A stretch of DNA of 64,000 bases from Roseibium sediminis. GTDB taxonomy: Bacteria > Pseudomonadota > Alphaproteobacteria > Rhizobiales > Stappiaceae. Where the stretch lies: positions 62,001 through 126,000 of the forward strand of contig NZ_VXDB01000001.1 of assembly GCF_008711325.1 (NCBI RefSeq). Reading direction: 5' to 3'. Positions 27,268-35,433 of the stretch are shown one piece after another. How positions within the stretch are numbered: position 1 is the first letter of the stretch; every line of letters starts with the position of its first letter. The notes under the pieces are model-generated. The model was not told the DNA's origin and did no database searches. It saw only the letters and a list, made by a program, of their open reading frames with translations. Both the position numbers and the translations under genes were made by a program.

Positions 27268-28302
27268 TTAGTCCAGATAGGTCTGGCCGTTTGCCTTGCC
27301 GACTTCGCCCTTGAACAGGGTGAGAAGCTCAACGGCTTTCGGATCAAGGTTCTCGATCACATGGTTTTCAAACGCCGGCTGGGTCGCCGATGCCATGGCC
27401 TGACGCTGCTCGGCGGATAGAGCCGTAACTTCCATCTTGTCCATCAAGCCAGCAAGACCGCGATCGGAAGCCTCGATGATGCGGGAAAGACCGCGGCTGG
27501 CAGCAACACAGTTTTCTGCAGCCGTGTGAACGGCAACCCGCTCGCTGTCCGACAGACCTTCATAGAAATCGCGGTTCAGCATGAAGGTGTAGGGTGAAAA
27601 CAGATGGTTGGTCAGGGTCATGTACTTCTGAACTTCAGAGAAGTTCGCAAAGGAGATGATCGGAACCGGATTCATCTGACCATCGATCACACCTGTCTGC
27701 AGGCCGGAATAAACCTCACCCCAAGACAGCGGATAGGCTTCCGCGCCAAGTGCCTGGATGATCTTCTGGTGGGACGGCAGGGTCATGGTGCGAACACGAA
27801 TACCATCGAAGTCCTCAAGATTTGCGATCGGACGCTTGGAGTTGGTCACTGCAAAGAAGCCACCTGTGTCCGGGAAACCGAGCACGACAACATCGCCGAG
27901 CGTTGCCTCGATGTCTGCAGCCAACGCCTTGCCAAACGGCCCGTCAAAGACCTCATAGGTCGCCGCATTGCCGTTGAAGGCGAAAGGCAGGTTCAGAACG
28001 TCAATGCGCGGGTAGTAGCTGGCCAGGGCCCCGGTTGAAGTCAGCGTCGCCTGAATGATGCCGTCACGAACCTGCTGGACATGCTCGGCAGCCGAACCAA
28101 GCTGGTTCGATCCGTAAACCTCTACCGAGACACTGCCATTGGTGCCAGACTGCAGAATGTTAGAAAACACAGCAGTACAGGCATGTGCCGGATTTTCGAA
28201 CGGATCGGTCTTGTTGTCGTGACCAAACTTGATTACGCCGCCAGCCAGCGCGGATGTTGCTATCATGCTCGCTGTCAGCGCGAGTCCGAGTGTCTTGAGC
28301 AT
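27268..28302 (-). CDS. dctP: TRAP transporter 1, periplasmic binding protein
   Basis: A 344-residue DctP-type binding protein with a signal peptide (residues 1-20, ending SALA). The conserved arginine that usually grips the ligand carboxylate is in FDGIRVRTMTLPSHQ near residues 165-179, and the later LSWGEVYSGLQTGVIDGQMNP is the family signature. It delivers a carboxylate to the membrane pair encoded by the two genes upstream on the same strand; the order of transcription is dctQ, dctM, dctP. Regulation by the divergent RpiR-type protein is likely. The ligand cannot be named; RpiR control hints at a sugar acid. Confidence 0.9.
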   Translation of the reverse strand: MLKTLGLALTASMIATSALAGGVIKFGHDNKTDPFENPAHACTAVFSNILQSGTNGSVSVEVYGSNQLGSAAEHVQQVRDGIIQATLTSTGALASYYPRIDVLNLPFAFNGNAATYEVFDGPFGKALAADIEATLGDVVVLGFPDTGGFFAVTNSKRPIANLEDFDGIRVRTMTLPSHQKIIQALGAEAYPLSWGEVYSGLQTGVIDGQMNPVPIISFANFSEVQKYMTLTNHLFSPYTFMLNRDFYEGLSDSERVAVHTAAENCVAASRGLSRIIEASDRGLAGLMDKMEVTALSAEQRQAMASATQPAFENHVIENLDPKAVELLTLFKGEVGKANGQTYLD

Positions 28303-28333
28303 CTTAGTCTCCTCCAGTGATTACTCAGATTTG

Positions 28334-29614
28334 TCAGGCGAACCCGAGGGCTCGCGGGATAAGAAGGGCCGCGTCTTCCCAGAACGCGAAGATGAAGAGG
28401 ATCGCGATTTCCGCGATCAGGAAGGGCATGAGCTTGATCGATATTCGCTCCAGCTTTTCACCCGTGACCGATGACAGCACGAAGAGGCAGGCCCCCACGG
28501 GCGGCGTCATCAGGGAAATGTTGAGCGCGAGCACGAAAATGATGCCCGCATGGATCGGCTCCAGACCGACCTGGGCGGTCAGGGGAACCAGTACTGGTGC
28601 AAGGATGATCAGGATGGCGGTGATATCCATCACCATGCCAACGACCAACAGCAGGCAGATGATGATGGCAATCACCGCATAGCGATTGTCGCTGAGCCCC
28701 AGCACGGTTTCCGCGATCAGCTGCGGAATGCGTTCAAAGCTCATCCACCAGCCGAGAATTCCGGCAAAGGCGATGATCACGAAAATGACCCCAGTGATGC
28801 GCGCAGTCCGCACCAGCATCCGGTAAAAGGAACGAACAGTCAGCGTCCGATAGACGAAGACACCGATGAAGAGCGCATAGGCTACCGCAATGGACGCAGC
28901 CTCGGTTGGCGTCACCACCCCGCCCAGAATGCCGCCAAGAATGATGATCGGCATGGCAAGCGCAGTCAAAGACCCCACAAAGGTCTGCCAGACCTCTCGA
29001 AGGCTGGCACCACGGCTCGCCTTTGGCAGATTTTCGCGATTGCCGCCGAGAACGATGACCACCATACAGACCGCACAGATCACAAGGCCTGGGAGAATGC
29101 CTGCTGCAAAAAGACCGGCGATGGAGACACCCATCAGTGAGCCATAGACAACCATCAAACCGGACGGCGGAATGGTCGGGCCGATGATCGAACCTGCAGC
29201 TGTCACCGCACAGGCATAATCGCGCCGATATCCCTCCTTGACCATGGCAGGCACGAGCGTGCGCCCGAAGGCGGCAGCATCAGCCGTTGCAGACCCGGTC
29301 AGCCCCGCAAAGAACACCGATGCGAGCATGTTTGTATGCGCCAGTCCGCCGCGGAACCGGCCAACAAGAACCTGTGCCAGCTTCACCAGCCGGTCGGTTA
29401 TGCCGATGTCATTCATGATTTCGCCGGCAAGAATGAAGAACGGCATGGCGAGGAACGGAAAGATGTTGAGGCCGTTGAAAATCTTGCTCGGGCCGATGGC
29501 GAGGAACTGGGTTCCTCCCATGTCGATAAGACCGACAACGCCTGCAGCCCCGATGGCAAAACCGATTGGCATTCCGAACAGGATGAGAAGCACAAAAGCG
29601 AGAGCTGCAAACAT
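28334..29614 (-). CDS. dctM: TRAP transporter 1, large membrane subunit
   Basis: A 426-residue DctM-type permease with about 12 hydrophobic segments, the sodium-driven transport subunit of the TRAP complex. Typical motifs are FPFLAMPFFILAGEIMNDIG near residues 51-70 and GSIIGPTIPPSGLMVVYGSL near 146-165, plus TPTEAASIAVAYA. Its start overlaps the dctQ stop by one base (TAATG), indicating coupled translation. Length and topology are normal for the family. Confidence 0.93.
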   Translation of the reverse strand: MFAALAFVLLILFGMPIGFAIGAAGVVGLIDMGGTQFLAIGPSKIFNGLNIFPFLAMPFFILAGEIMNDIGITDRLVKLAQVLVGRFRGGLAHTNMLASVFFAGLTGSATADAAAFGRTLVPAMVKEGYRRDYACAVTAAGSIIGPTIPPSGLMVVYGSLMGVSIAGLFAAGILPGLVICAVCMVVIVLGGNRENLPKASRGASLREVWQTFVGSLTALAMPIIILGGILGGVVTPTEAASIAVAYALFIGVFVYRTLTVRSFYRMLVRTARITGVIFVIIAFAGILGWWMSFERIPQLIAETVLGLSDNRYAVIAIIICLLLVVGMVMDITAILIILAPVLVPLTAQVGLEPIHAGIIFVLALNISLMTPPVGACLFVLSSVTGEKLERISIKLMPFLIAEIAILFIFAFWEDAALLIPRALGFA

Positions 29615-30132
29615 TATGCGGCCTCCGTCACAACGTCAGGCTCAAGGTGAGCCCCGAGATCCCGGATCAAGACGAGCAGTTGCTGGATCGAGCAGATAAT
29701 CGCCGCGGCGGGAATGGCCGCATAAAATGGCGCGAGGCTCACACCGAAGATCATCGCTTCCCGCTTGATGCCGCCTTGCGCAAAGCCAAGGCCAAACCAG
29801 GCGACATAGAGGAAAAGACCCAGCACAAGCACATCCATCGCAATGAGCAGAGTGCGACGCAGGCTTTTCGGCAGGAGCGACACGAAAGCCGTCAGCCCGA
29901 TATGCTCGCGCCGGGCAATGCCGCAGGAAACAGCCAGCATCGCTGCCCAGATCATCAGATAGCGGGCGAGCACTTCCGGCCATGGCAGCTGCCATCCGAA
30001 GTAGTAGCGGTCCAGAACTCCTAGCCAGACATCCAGAACCAACAACAGCATCAGGAACGCCACAACCGCCTCCACTGCGGTGTTCAGGCGATCCGAAACT
30101 GTAGCAACCGAGTTCCGCATGCGTCCTCCCAA
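29614..30132 (-). CDS. dctQ: TRAP transporter 1, small membrane subunit
   Basis: A 172-residue DctQ-type protein with four hydrophobic segments (about residues 17-37, 50-68, 90-112, 132-152), including WPEVLARYLMIWAAMLAVSCG, the family core. First gene of the dctQMP operon. A TGTAA-N5-TTACA box lies immediately upstream of its start, in the region shared with the divergent RpiR-type regulator. Confidence 0.92.
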   Translation of the reverse strand: MGGRMRNSVATVSDRLNTAVEAVVAFLMLLLVLDVWLGVLDRYYFGWQLPWPEVLARYLMIWAAMLAVSCGIARREHIGLTAFVSLLPKSLRRTLLIAMDVLVLGLFLYVAWFGLGFAQGGIKREAMIFGVSLAPFYAAIPAAAIICSIQQLLVLIRDLGAHLEPDVVTEAA

Positions 30133-30134
30133 TA

Positions 30135-30149
30135 TGTAATTTTTTTACA
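30135..30149. promoter_or_regulatory. Candidate RpiR operator
   Basis: TGTAA-N5-TTACA palindrome directly upstream of dctQ. The core GTAATTT recurs in the same 110-base region at 30194-30200 (reverse) and 30230-30236, with a related CAATTAC at 30246-30252, as expected for a regulator with several contact sites. Confidence 0.55.
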
Positions 30150-30312
30150 AAATTGATCAGAAAGATTCCGAAATCAAGCGGTATTTTTTCATAAAATTAC
30201 CAATTTAGCGCCTAAGGGTCAGAATTGATGTAATTTTAGTATGGCAATTACGCGCAAAAAATACTTTAGTTACAAATCAAATAAGAGCACCGATGTAGCG
30301 AGGAAGAGCGCC

Positions 30313-31239
30313 GTGACAAAGCAAACGGGTAACGAAGCACGCCTTCCCACGCGCGGGCAGGCAAAGGTTCCCGACGTTATTTCCGCCTTAAACCGGATGG
30401 ACGGCCAACTTGCAGCCCGCGAGCAGCGGGTTGCCGATTTCGTGCGCCAGCGGATCGACAGCATCAGCTCCATGTCGATCGCAGATGTTGCTGAAGCAGC
30501 AAATGTCTCGACGCCAACGGTGATCCGCTTTTGCCGATCGCTCGGGTGCGACGGTTTCAAGGAATTCAAGCTCCGCCTCGCCCAGAACCTTGCCGTCAGC
30601 CTCCAGTATCTGCACCCTGTACCGGACCACCAGACGCCCACTGTGGAGCAGGCGCTGGACCGGGTGCTCAGTGCGATCTACGGAACAGCGAATGCCATGC
30701 GCCAGCAGATCGACCCAGCTGCTATGGAACGGTCCGCACATGCCATCGTGAACTGTCGGCAACTGCTCACCGCCGGTATCGGTGGAGGCTCCTCCATGCT
30801 GGCCGAAGAGGCCGCGAACCGCTTCTTCCGCCTTGGGATACCGTCCACCCCGACAAGCGACAGCTATATGCTTCAAATGAGAGCTGCAACGCTCGGATCT
30901 GACGATGCCTTGCTGCTGTTTTCCGCCAGCGGGGAAACGGATGCCATTGTCGGCGCAGCTCAGGTCGCAAGGGGCTATTCCGCCACCACCATCGCGGTGA
31001 CACGGCCCGGCTCCCGCCTGGCAAATGTTGCCACCCATCCGATCACCATGGATCTTCCGGAAGACCCGAACATCTTCAAACCGACAGCCTCCCGGTATGC
31101 CTACCTGGCCATGCTCGATACACTGGCGATGATGGTCGCAACACAAAAGCCGGACGCGACACGGGAGAACCTGCGCAAGATCCGCGCATCCCTCACCGCC
31201 TATCATGGACGGACCGGACCTCAGCCTCTGGGAGACTGA
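30313..31239 (+). CDS. MurR/RpiR-family regulator with SIS domain
   Basis: A 308-residue regulator: N-terminal RpiR helix-turn-helix (SMSIADVAEAANVSTPTVIR and the following FCRSLGCDGFKEFKLRLAQ) and a C-terminal SIS sugar-phosphate domain (ITAGIGGGSSML-like loop, then LLLFSASGETDAIVGAA). I chose the GTG at 30313 because AGGAAG lies six bases before it; the ATG at 30241 would add 24 mostly basic residues without a ribosome site. Divergent from the TRAP 1 operon, which it most likely controls in response to a phosphorylated sugar acid. Confidence 0.85.
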   Translation: MTKQTGNEARLPTRGQAKVPDVISALNRMDGQLAAREQRVADFVRQRIDSISSMSIADVAEAANVSTPTVIRFCRSLGCDGFKEFKLRLAQNLAVSLQYLHPVPDHQTPTVEQALDRVLSAIYGTANAMRQQIDPAAMERSAHAIVNCRQLLTAGIGGGSSMLAEEAANRFFRLGIPSTPTSDSYMLQMRAATLGSDDALLLFSASGETDAIVGAAQVARGYSATTIAVTRPGSRLANVATHPITMDLPEDPNIFKPTASRYAYLAMLDTLAMMVATQKPDATRENLRKIRASLTAYHGRTGPQPLGD

Positions 31240-31251
31240 GCCCCTGGCACT

Positions 31252-32415
31252 CTATTTGGCGCAGGCTTCCAGCACGCTTGAAAAGTCTCGCCAGAGATCT
31301 TGCGGGTTCTCCAGCCCGAGACTCAGCCGAACGAGCCGGTCAGAGACCCCAAACCGCTGCATGGAATTCTGTTCCCCGGCCTGCGCAAGGCCGACCCGGC
31401 TTGGCAGGATCAGGCTTTCAAAACCGCCCCAGCTTACTCCCAGATGAAACAGCTTCAGCGCATCACAAAAAGCTGGAATATCCACGCGATCAGACAGCTC
31501 GACGGACAAGAGGCCGGTTCGCCCTGTAAGGCCTGCAACACTTCCTGCAGCGGGAGAGTGGATCCGTGTGACCAGTGGATGACCCGTCAGATGCTCTACA
31601 AAGAGGTTCGCGGTTTCCTGATGCTGTCGCATGCGCACTGGCAAAGTGCGTAGCCCGCGAACGAGCAGGAAGGCTTCGAACGGGGCAAGCTTCCCGCCAA
31701 ACAGGGTCAGAGCCTGCTCTCGAACCTTGTCTGTCAGTTCTTTTCGCGAAACGAGAACCCCGGCAACCGTGTCCGAGTGCCCCCCGAGATACTTGGAGGC
31801 CGAGTGAACAACGATGTCGATCCCGAGCTGCAGAGGCCTTTGGAAGATCGGTGTTGCCCAGGAATTGTCGACAACCGTCAAGGTCCCGTGCCTTTTCGCA
31901 TGCCCTGCTACCTTGGCAAGGTCCATGGCTTCCAGAACAACGGAGTTGGGACTTTCCAGATAGGCCAGCCGCACCCCTTTCAACAGATCCGGCTCCTGCT
32001 CGAAGGCCGTGACGGAGTGATAGGACACATCAACGCCAAAGGGCCGGAGAAGCTTTTCAAACAAACGATAGGCATCCGGGTAGACGTGCTCGACGCAGGC
32101 GATCCGGTCCCCCGGTCGAACAATCGGAATAACGGCGGACGAGATCGCCGCCATGCCAGATGCGAAGCCAACAGCCGTCTCGCCGCCTTCAAGCAGTGCC
32201 ATCATCTCTTCAAAGGCGGCAACGGTCGGATTTCCAACCCGCGTGTAAACCGGATCGCCTGTCCGCCCGGACATCCGGTCCTCAAAGGCCTGATAGGTCT
32301 CGAAGGTGAAAAGCGATGTCTGGACAATGGCAGGCGGCACAGACCCGCCGAAGCCGGTTTCAGCGGCTGCAAGCAGGGTTTCTATGGAATAGGTAGGCTG
32401 GCTAACATCTGCCAT
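31252..32415 (-). CDS. PLP-dependent trans-sulfuration enzyme (Cys/Met metabolism family)
   Basis: A 387-residue pyridoxal-phosphate enzyme of the cystathionine gamma-synthase/beta-lyase/methionine gamma-lyase family. The PLP lysine is in VVHSASKYLGGHSD near residues 198-212; YTRVGNPTVAAFEEMMALLEGG near 57-78 and SGMAAISSAV near 84-93 are family motifs. The ATG at 32415, with GAGG six bases before, overlaps the upstream GntR-type gene by 14 bases. The specific reaction is not fixed by these motifs. Coupling to a GntR regulator, next to a peptide importer operon, suggests breakdown of a sulfur amino acid or a thioether conjugate. Confidence 0.87.
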   Translation of the reverse strand: MADVSQPTYSIETLLAAAETGFGGSVPPAIVQTSLFTFETYQAFEDRMSGRTGDPVYTRVGNPTVAAFEEMMALLEGGETAVGFASGMAAISSAVIPIVRPGDRIACVEHVYPDAYRLFEKLLRPFGVDVSYHSVTAFEQEPDLLKGVRLAYLESPNSVVLEAMDLAKVAGHAKRHGTLTVVDNSWATPIFQRPLQLGIDIVVHSASKYLGGHSDTVAGVLVSRKELTDKVREQALTLFGGKLAPFEAFLLVRGLRTLPVRMRQHQETANLFVEHLTGHPLVTRIHSPAAGSVAGLTGRTGLLSVELSDRVDIPAFCDALKLFHLGVSWGGFESLILPSRVGLAQAGEQNSMQRFGVSDRLVRLSLGLENPQDLWRDFSSVLEACAK

Positions 32416-33088
32416 TGAGTTCCTCGGCAATTTCCTGCGCTTCGGTGCAAACCTGATCGATGATCTGACCAGTCAATCTTGCTGCCAGATCCTCTTGGCC
32501 GCTACAAATGGCATCAGCCAGTTCCCGGTGCATGGGGATGGTGTCCTGACCAAGGTGCGGTCGACCGAAGGGCGCTTCGTAAATATTGTTGAACCCGGCC
32601 TGTATCTGCTCAATCAGCTGGCGGAAGAGCGGATTGCCGGAAGCTTCGTGAATGGAATTGTGGAATCTCTGATCTGCTGCCCGCCAGTCTTCGCCAGCCT
32701 GATGCACCGCAAGCAATTCAGCACATCTGGCCTTCATCACAAGGCGCTGGTCGCTGGTTGCATTGCGTGTTGCCAGCCGAACTGCCTCGATTTCAAGGGG
32801 ACGGCGCACCTCCTGCATGCGCAGAAGGCTGTCAGCCTCCTGCCGAATGATGAGCGCGACTCGTATGGTCTTGGCAGAGACTTCCTCGGTCAGCCGTGTA
32901 CCGGCTCCCTTGTTGCGGGAGACGACACCCATGCTTTCCCACATCTTCAGGGTCTCGCGGATCGTTGAGCGACCAAATCCAAGCCGGTCAACAAGCTCAA
33001 GCTCGGGCGGTAGCCGATCCCCGACCTCAAGGCCATCTTGCTCGATCAATCGGATCAAAGCGCTTGGTACATCTCTTGGCGCGGTCAC
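32402..33088 (-). CDS. GntR-family regulator, FCD (FadR-like) subgroup
   Basis: A 228-residue regulator from the GTG at 33088, which has a GAAGG ribosome site; the open frame continues to a TTG at 33154 that overlaps a large palindrome. Residues 1-70 are the winged helix-turn-helix (LPPELELVDRLGFGRSTIRE and the following TLKMWESMGVV) and the rest is the FCD ligand domain, with conserved Asp/His positions in AADQRFHNSIHEASGN. It is co-translated with the PLP enzyme gene and, given the twin GntR-type boxes in front, probably regulates itself and that gene. Confidence 0.85.
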   Translation of the reverse strand: MTAPRDVPSALIRLIEQDGLEVGDRLPPELELVDRLGFGRSTIRETLKMWESMGVVSRNKGAGTRLTEEVSAKTIRVALIIRQEADSLLRMQEVRRPLEIEAVRLATRNATSDQRLVMKARCAELLAVHQAGEDWRAADQRFHNSIHEASGNPLFRQLIEQIQAGFNNIYEAPFGRPHLGQDTIPMHRELADAICSGQEDLAARLTGQIIDQVCTEAQEIAEELNGRC

Positions 33089-33152
33089 TCTGCCCTTCCC
33101 AACCAATGCAAAGGCCGAGCGAAATTCCACCACCCGACAGTGATCAGATACC

Positions 33153-33194
33153 AAACTATGTCTGACAAAGAAACAATTTTGTCAGACATAGTTT
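33153..33194. promoter_or_regulatory. Large palindrome with two GntR-type boxes
   Basis: Perfect 17-base inverted repeat (33153-33169 with 33178-33194) around an 8-base spacer. Each arm contains TGTCTGACA (or its complement), itself near-symmetrical and of the TNGTNNNACNA type bound by FadR/FCD GntR regulators. It lies about 65 bases upstream of the GntR start. Confidence 0.75.
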
Positions 33195-33207
33195 TAGGAT
33201 GCGTGTA

Positions 33208-33224
33208 GATCCCCAAAAGGGATC
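33208..33224 (-). terminator. Weak hairpin at the end of the SDR gene
   Basis: GATCCC (33208-33213) pairs with GGGATC (33219-33224) around a CAAAA loop, overlapping the SDR stop codon. No real U tract; it may only reduce read-through into the regulator gene. Confidence 0.35.
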
Positions 33225-33966
33225 AGATGCAACGCCCGCCATCGACCTCCATGGCAACGCCGGTCACCATGGACGCTTCATCCGAGCACAAGTAACAGGC
33301 CGCATTGGCGATATCGGAGGGAAGTGAGAACCGGCCAATCGGGATGGTGGAAAGGAATTTGGCCCGAATGTCCGGAGTGTCCTCGCCCATAAAGCTCTTC
33401 AATAGAGGGGTTTCCCCGGCAACCGGATTGACCGCATTGACGCGAATGCCCGCCGGAGCAAGTTCGACAGCCATCGCCTTGGTCGCGGTGATCATCCACC
33501 CCTTGGACGCATTGTACCAGGATAGCCGCGGGCGCGGGCTGACACCGGCCGTCGAGGCAATATTGCAGATAGCACCGCTTCCACGCTTTTTCATGCCCGG
33601 GACAAAAGCCTGCGCCATCAGGAACACCGATTTGGCATTGACGGCCAGGACACGGTCGAAATCCTCCTCGCTGATTTCGTCCAGCGGAGCGGGAAGATGG
33701 GTAACCCCAGCATTGTTGACCAGAATATCGGGCACGCCGCCAAATTCCAAAGCCGCCAGTTCAGCCATGACCGCAACAGATGCGCGATCAGCCACATTGA
33801 CCTCCACAGCGATGCCGCCGCATTCATCGGCGATTTCTTTAGCCCCGGTCAGATTGAGGTCGGCGACCATCACCCGCGCGCCTTCGGCGGCAAACTTGCG
33901 AACGATGCCGGCTCCAAAACCGGATGCCCCGCCTGTGACAATCGCCGTCTTGCCTTCAAGTCTCAT
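33223..33966 (-). CDS. Short-chain dehydrogenase/reductase
   Basis: A 247-residue classical SDR using NAD(P). TGGASGFGAGI at residues 11-21 is the cofactor loop, NNAG near 84-87 the structural motif, and SWYNASKGW near 151-159 gives the catalytic YxxxK. The end (SMVTGVAMEVDGGRC) is typical of FabG-like reductases. It is the last gene of the M20/Dpp/ALDH operon, 15 bases after the aldehyde dehydrogenase, so it probably works on an alcohol or keto group of the same imported compound. Confidence 0.9.
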   Translation of the reverse strand: MRLEGKTAIVTGGASGFGAGIVRKFAAEGARVMVADLNLTGAKEIADECGGIAVEVNVADRASVAVMAELAALEFGGVPDILVNNAGVTHLPAPLDEISEEDFDRVLAVNAKSVFLMAQAFVPGMKKRGSGAICNIASTAGVSPRPRLSWYNASKGWMITATKAMAVELAPAGIRVNAVNPVAGETPLLKSFMGEDTPDIRAKFLSTIPIGRFSLPSDIANAACYLCSDEASMVTGVAMEVDGGRCI

Positions 33967-33981
33967 GTAACCTCCCGCGCT

Positions 33982-35433
33982 CTATCCGTGAAACGCTGCA
34001 ACTGTCTTGAGCGATGAAAATCCGTAAAGTGCCTCAAAGCCCTTTTCCCGCCCATGACCGGACTTGCCACGTCCACCAAAGGGCAGTTCCACGCCGCCAC
34101 CGGCCCCGTAATTGTTCAAGAATACCTGCCCGGCCCGAAGAGCCTTGGCCAGCCGCATGAGACGGCCGCCATCCCGGCTCCAGACTGAGGCAACAAGGCC
34201 ATAGTCCGTGCCATTTGCGATCGCGAGGGCCTCATCCTCGCTGTCAAACGGTATGAGCACCTGAACCGGCCCGAAGACTTCTTCCTGCGCCAAGGGGTGA
34301 TCAGGCGAAACGCCAGTGAGAAGATGCGGGGCAACGTAATGGCCACCATGTGGCAGATCATCGCGAAGGACCGCGGATGCGACGATTTCACCGCCCTGAT
34401 CGAGATAGCTGCTGACCAGCCCCTTTTGGCGTGCGGATATCAGCGGCCCGACATCCGGGTCGCTCATCGCGGGTCCCACGCTCAAGGCCCGATAAGCAGC
34501 TGCCATGCGCCCGGCAACCTGATCAAAGATCGATCGCTCTACCAGAATGCGGGAAGACGCCGAACAGGTTTGACCGGCATTTTGAATTCCCGCATTGACA
34601 AGAAACGGCAGGGCCCGATCCAGATTGGCATCAGCAAAGACGATCTGCGGTGACTTGCCTCCAAGTTCCAGCGTCACCGGAATCACATTTTCTGCCGCAG
34701 CCGCCTGTACCCGCGTCCCTGTCGCGACCGAGCCGGTGAAGGACAGATGATCCACACCCGGATGCTCGGAAAGGGCTGCGCCTGCCTCCGAACCAATGCC
34801 CGGCACCACGTTCAGTACGCCGTCCGGAAACCCGGCCTCGGCAGCCAGCGCCCCAAGGGCCAGTGCCGTGAGACAGGCCTCTTCGGCTGGTTTCAGGACG
34901 CAGGCATTGCCCATGGCAAGCGCTGCCCCAACCGACCGCCCGATGATCTGCATGGGATAGTTCCAGGGAACGATATGCCCGGTTACACCATGCGGCTCGC
35001 GCAACGTGTAGACCGTGTAGCCTTCCTGATAGGGAATGGTCTCGCCATGGATCTTGTCCGCAGCCCCGCCATAAAATTCCAGATACCGCGCCAGAGCAGT
35101 CACATCCGCGCGGGCCTGGCGCAGGGGCTTGCCGACATCCAACGCCTCCAGCCGGGCAAGGTCATTTGCCCGTTCCTGAACCAGGCGTCCAAGGCGCATC
35201 AGGAGACGGCCCCGCTCAACGGCGGTCACGCTGCCCCATTCACCATGAAATGCGGAATGCGCCGCTTCCACCGCCTGATCAATCTCCGCCTCGCCGCCTC
35301 GCGCGATTTCCGTAAGACGCGAACCGTCAGACGGGTTTTCGAGCAACAACCGCCCTTCGGCCGCAGGAACGGCTTCCCCGCCGATAAGACAGAGACCGGG
35401 ATCAAACCAGAGTTCAGAGAGATTCAGAGACAT
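33982..35433 (-). CDS. NAD(P)-dependent aldehyde dehydrogenase
   Basis: A 483-residue ALDH-superfamily enzyme that would oxidise an aldehyde to a carboxylate. Active-site marks: the general-base glutamate in VTLELGGKSPQIV near residues 252-264 and the nucleophilic cysteine in NAGQTCSASSR near 283-293. Its start overlaps the end of the fused ABC ATPase gene by 20 bases. It is not IolA-like in context: it sits in the peptide-importer operon and is followed by an SDR gene. The substrate is unknown. Confidence 0.92.
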   Translation of the reverse strand: MSLNLSELWFDPGLCLIGGEAVPAAEGRLLLENPSDGSRLTEIARGGEAEIDQAVEAAHSAFHGEWGSVTAVERGRLLMRLGRLVQERANDLARLEALDVGKPLRQARADVTALARYLEFYGGAADKIHGETIPYQEGYTVYTLREPHGVTGHIVPWNYPMQIIGRSVGAALAMGNACVLKPAEEACLTALALGALAAEAGFPDGVLNVVPGIGSEAGAALSEHPGVDHLSFTGSVATGTRVQAAAAENVIPVTLELGGKSPQIVFADANLDRALPFLVNAGIQNAGQTCSASSRILVERSIFDQVAGRMAAAYRALSVGPAMSDPDVGPLISARQKGLVSSYLDQGGEIVASAVLRDDLPHGGHYVAPHLLTGVSPDHPLAQEEVFGPVQVLIPFDSEDEALAIANGTDYGLVASVWSRDGGRLMRLAKALRAGQVFLNNYGAGGGVELPFGGRGKSGHGREKGFEALYGFSSLKTVAAFHG

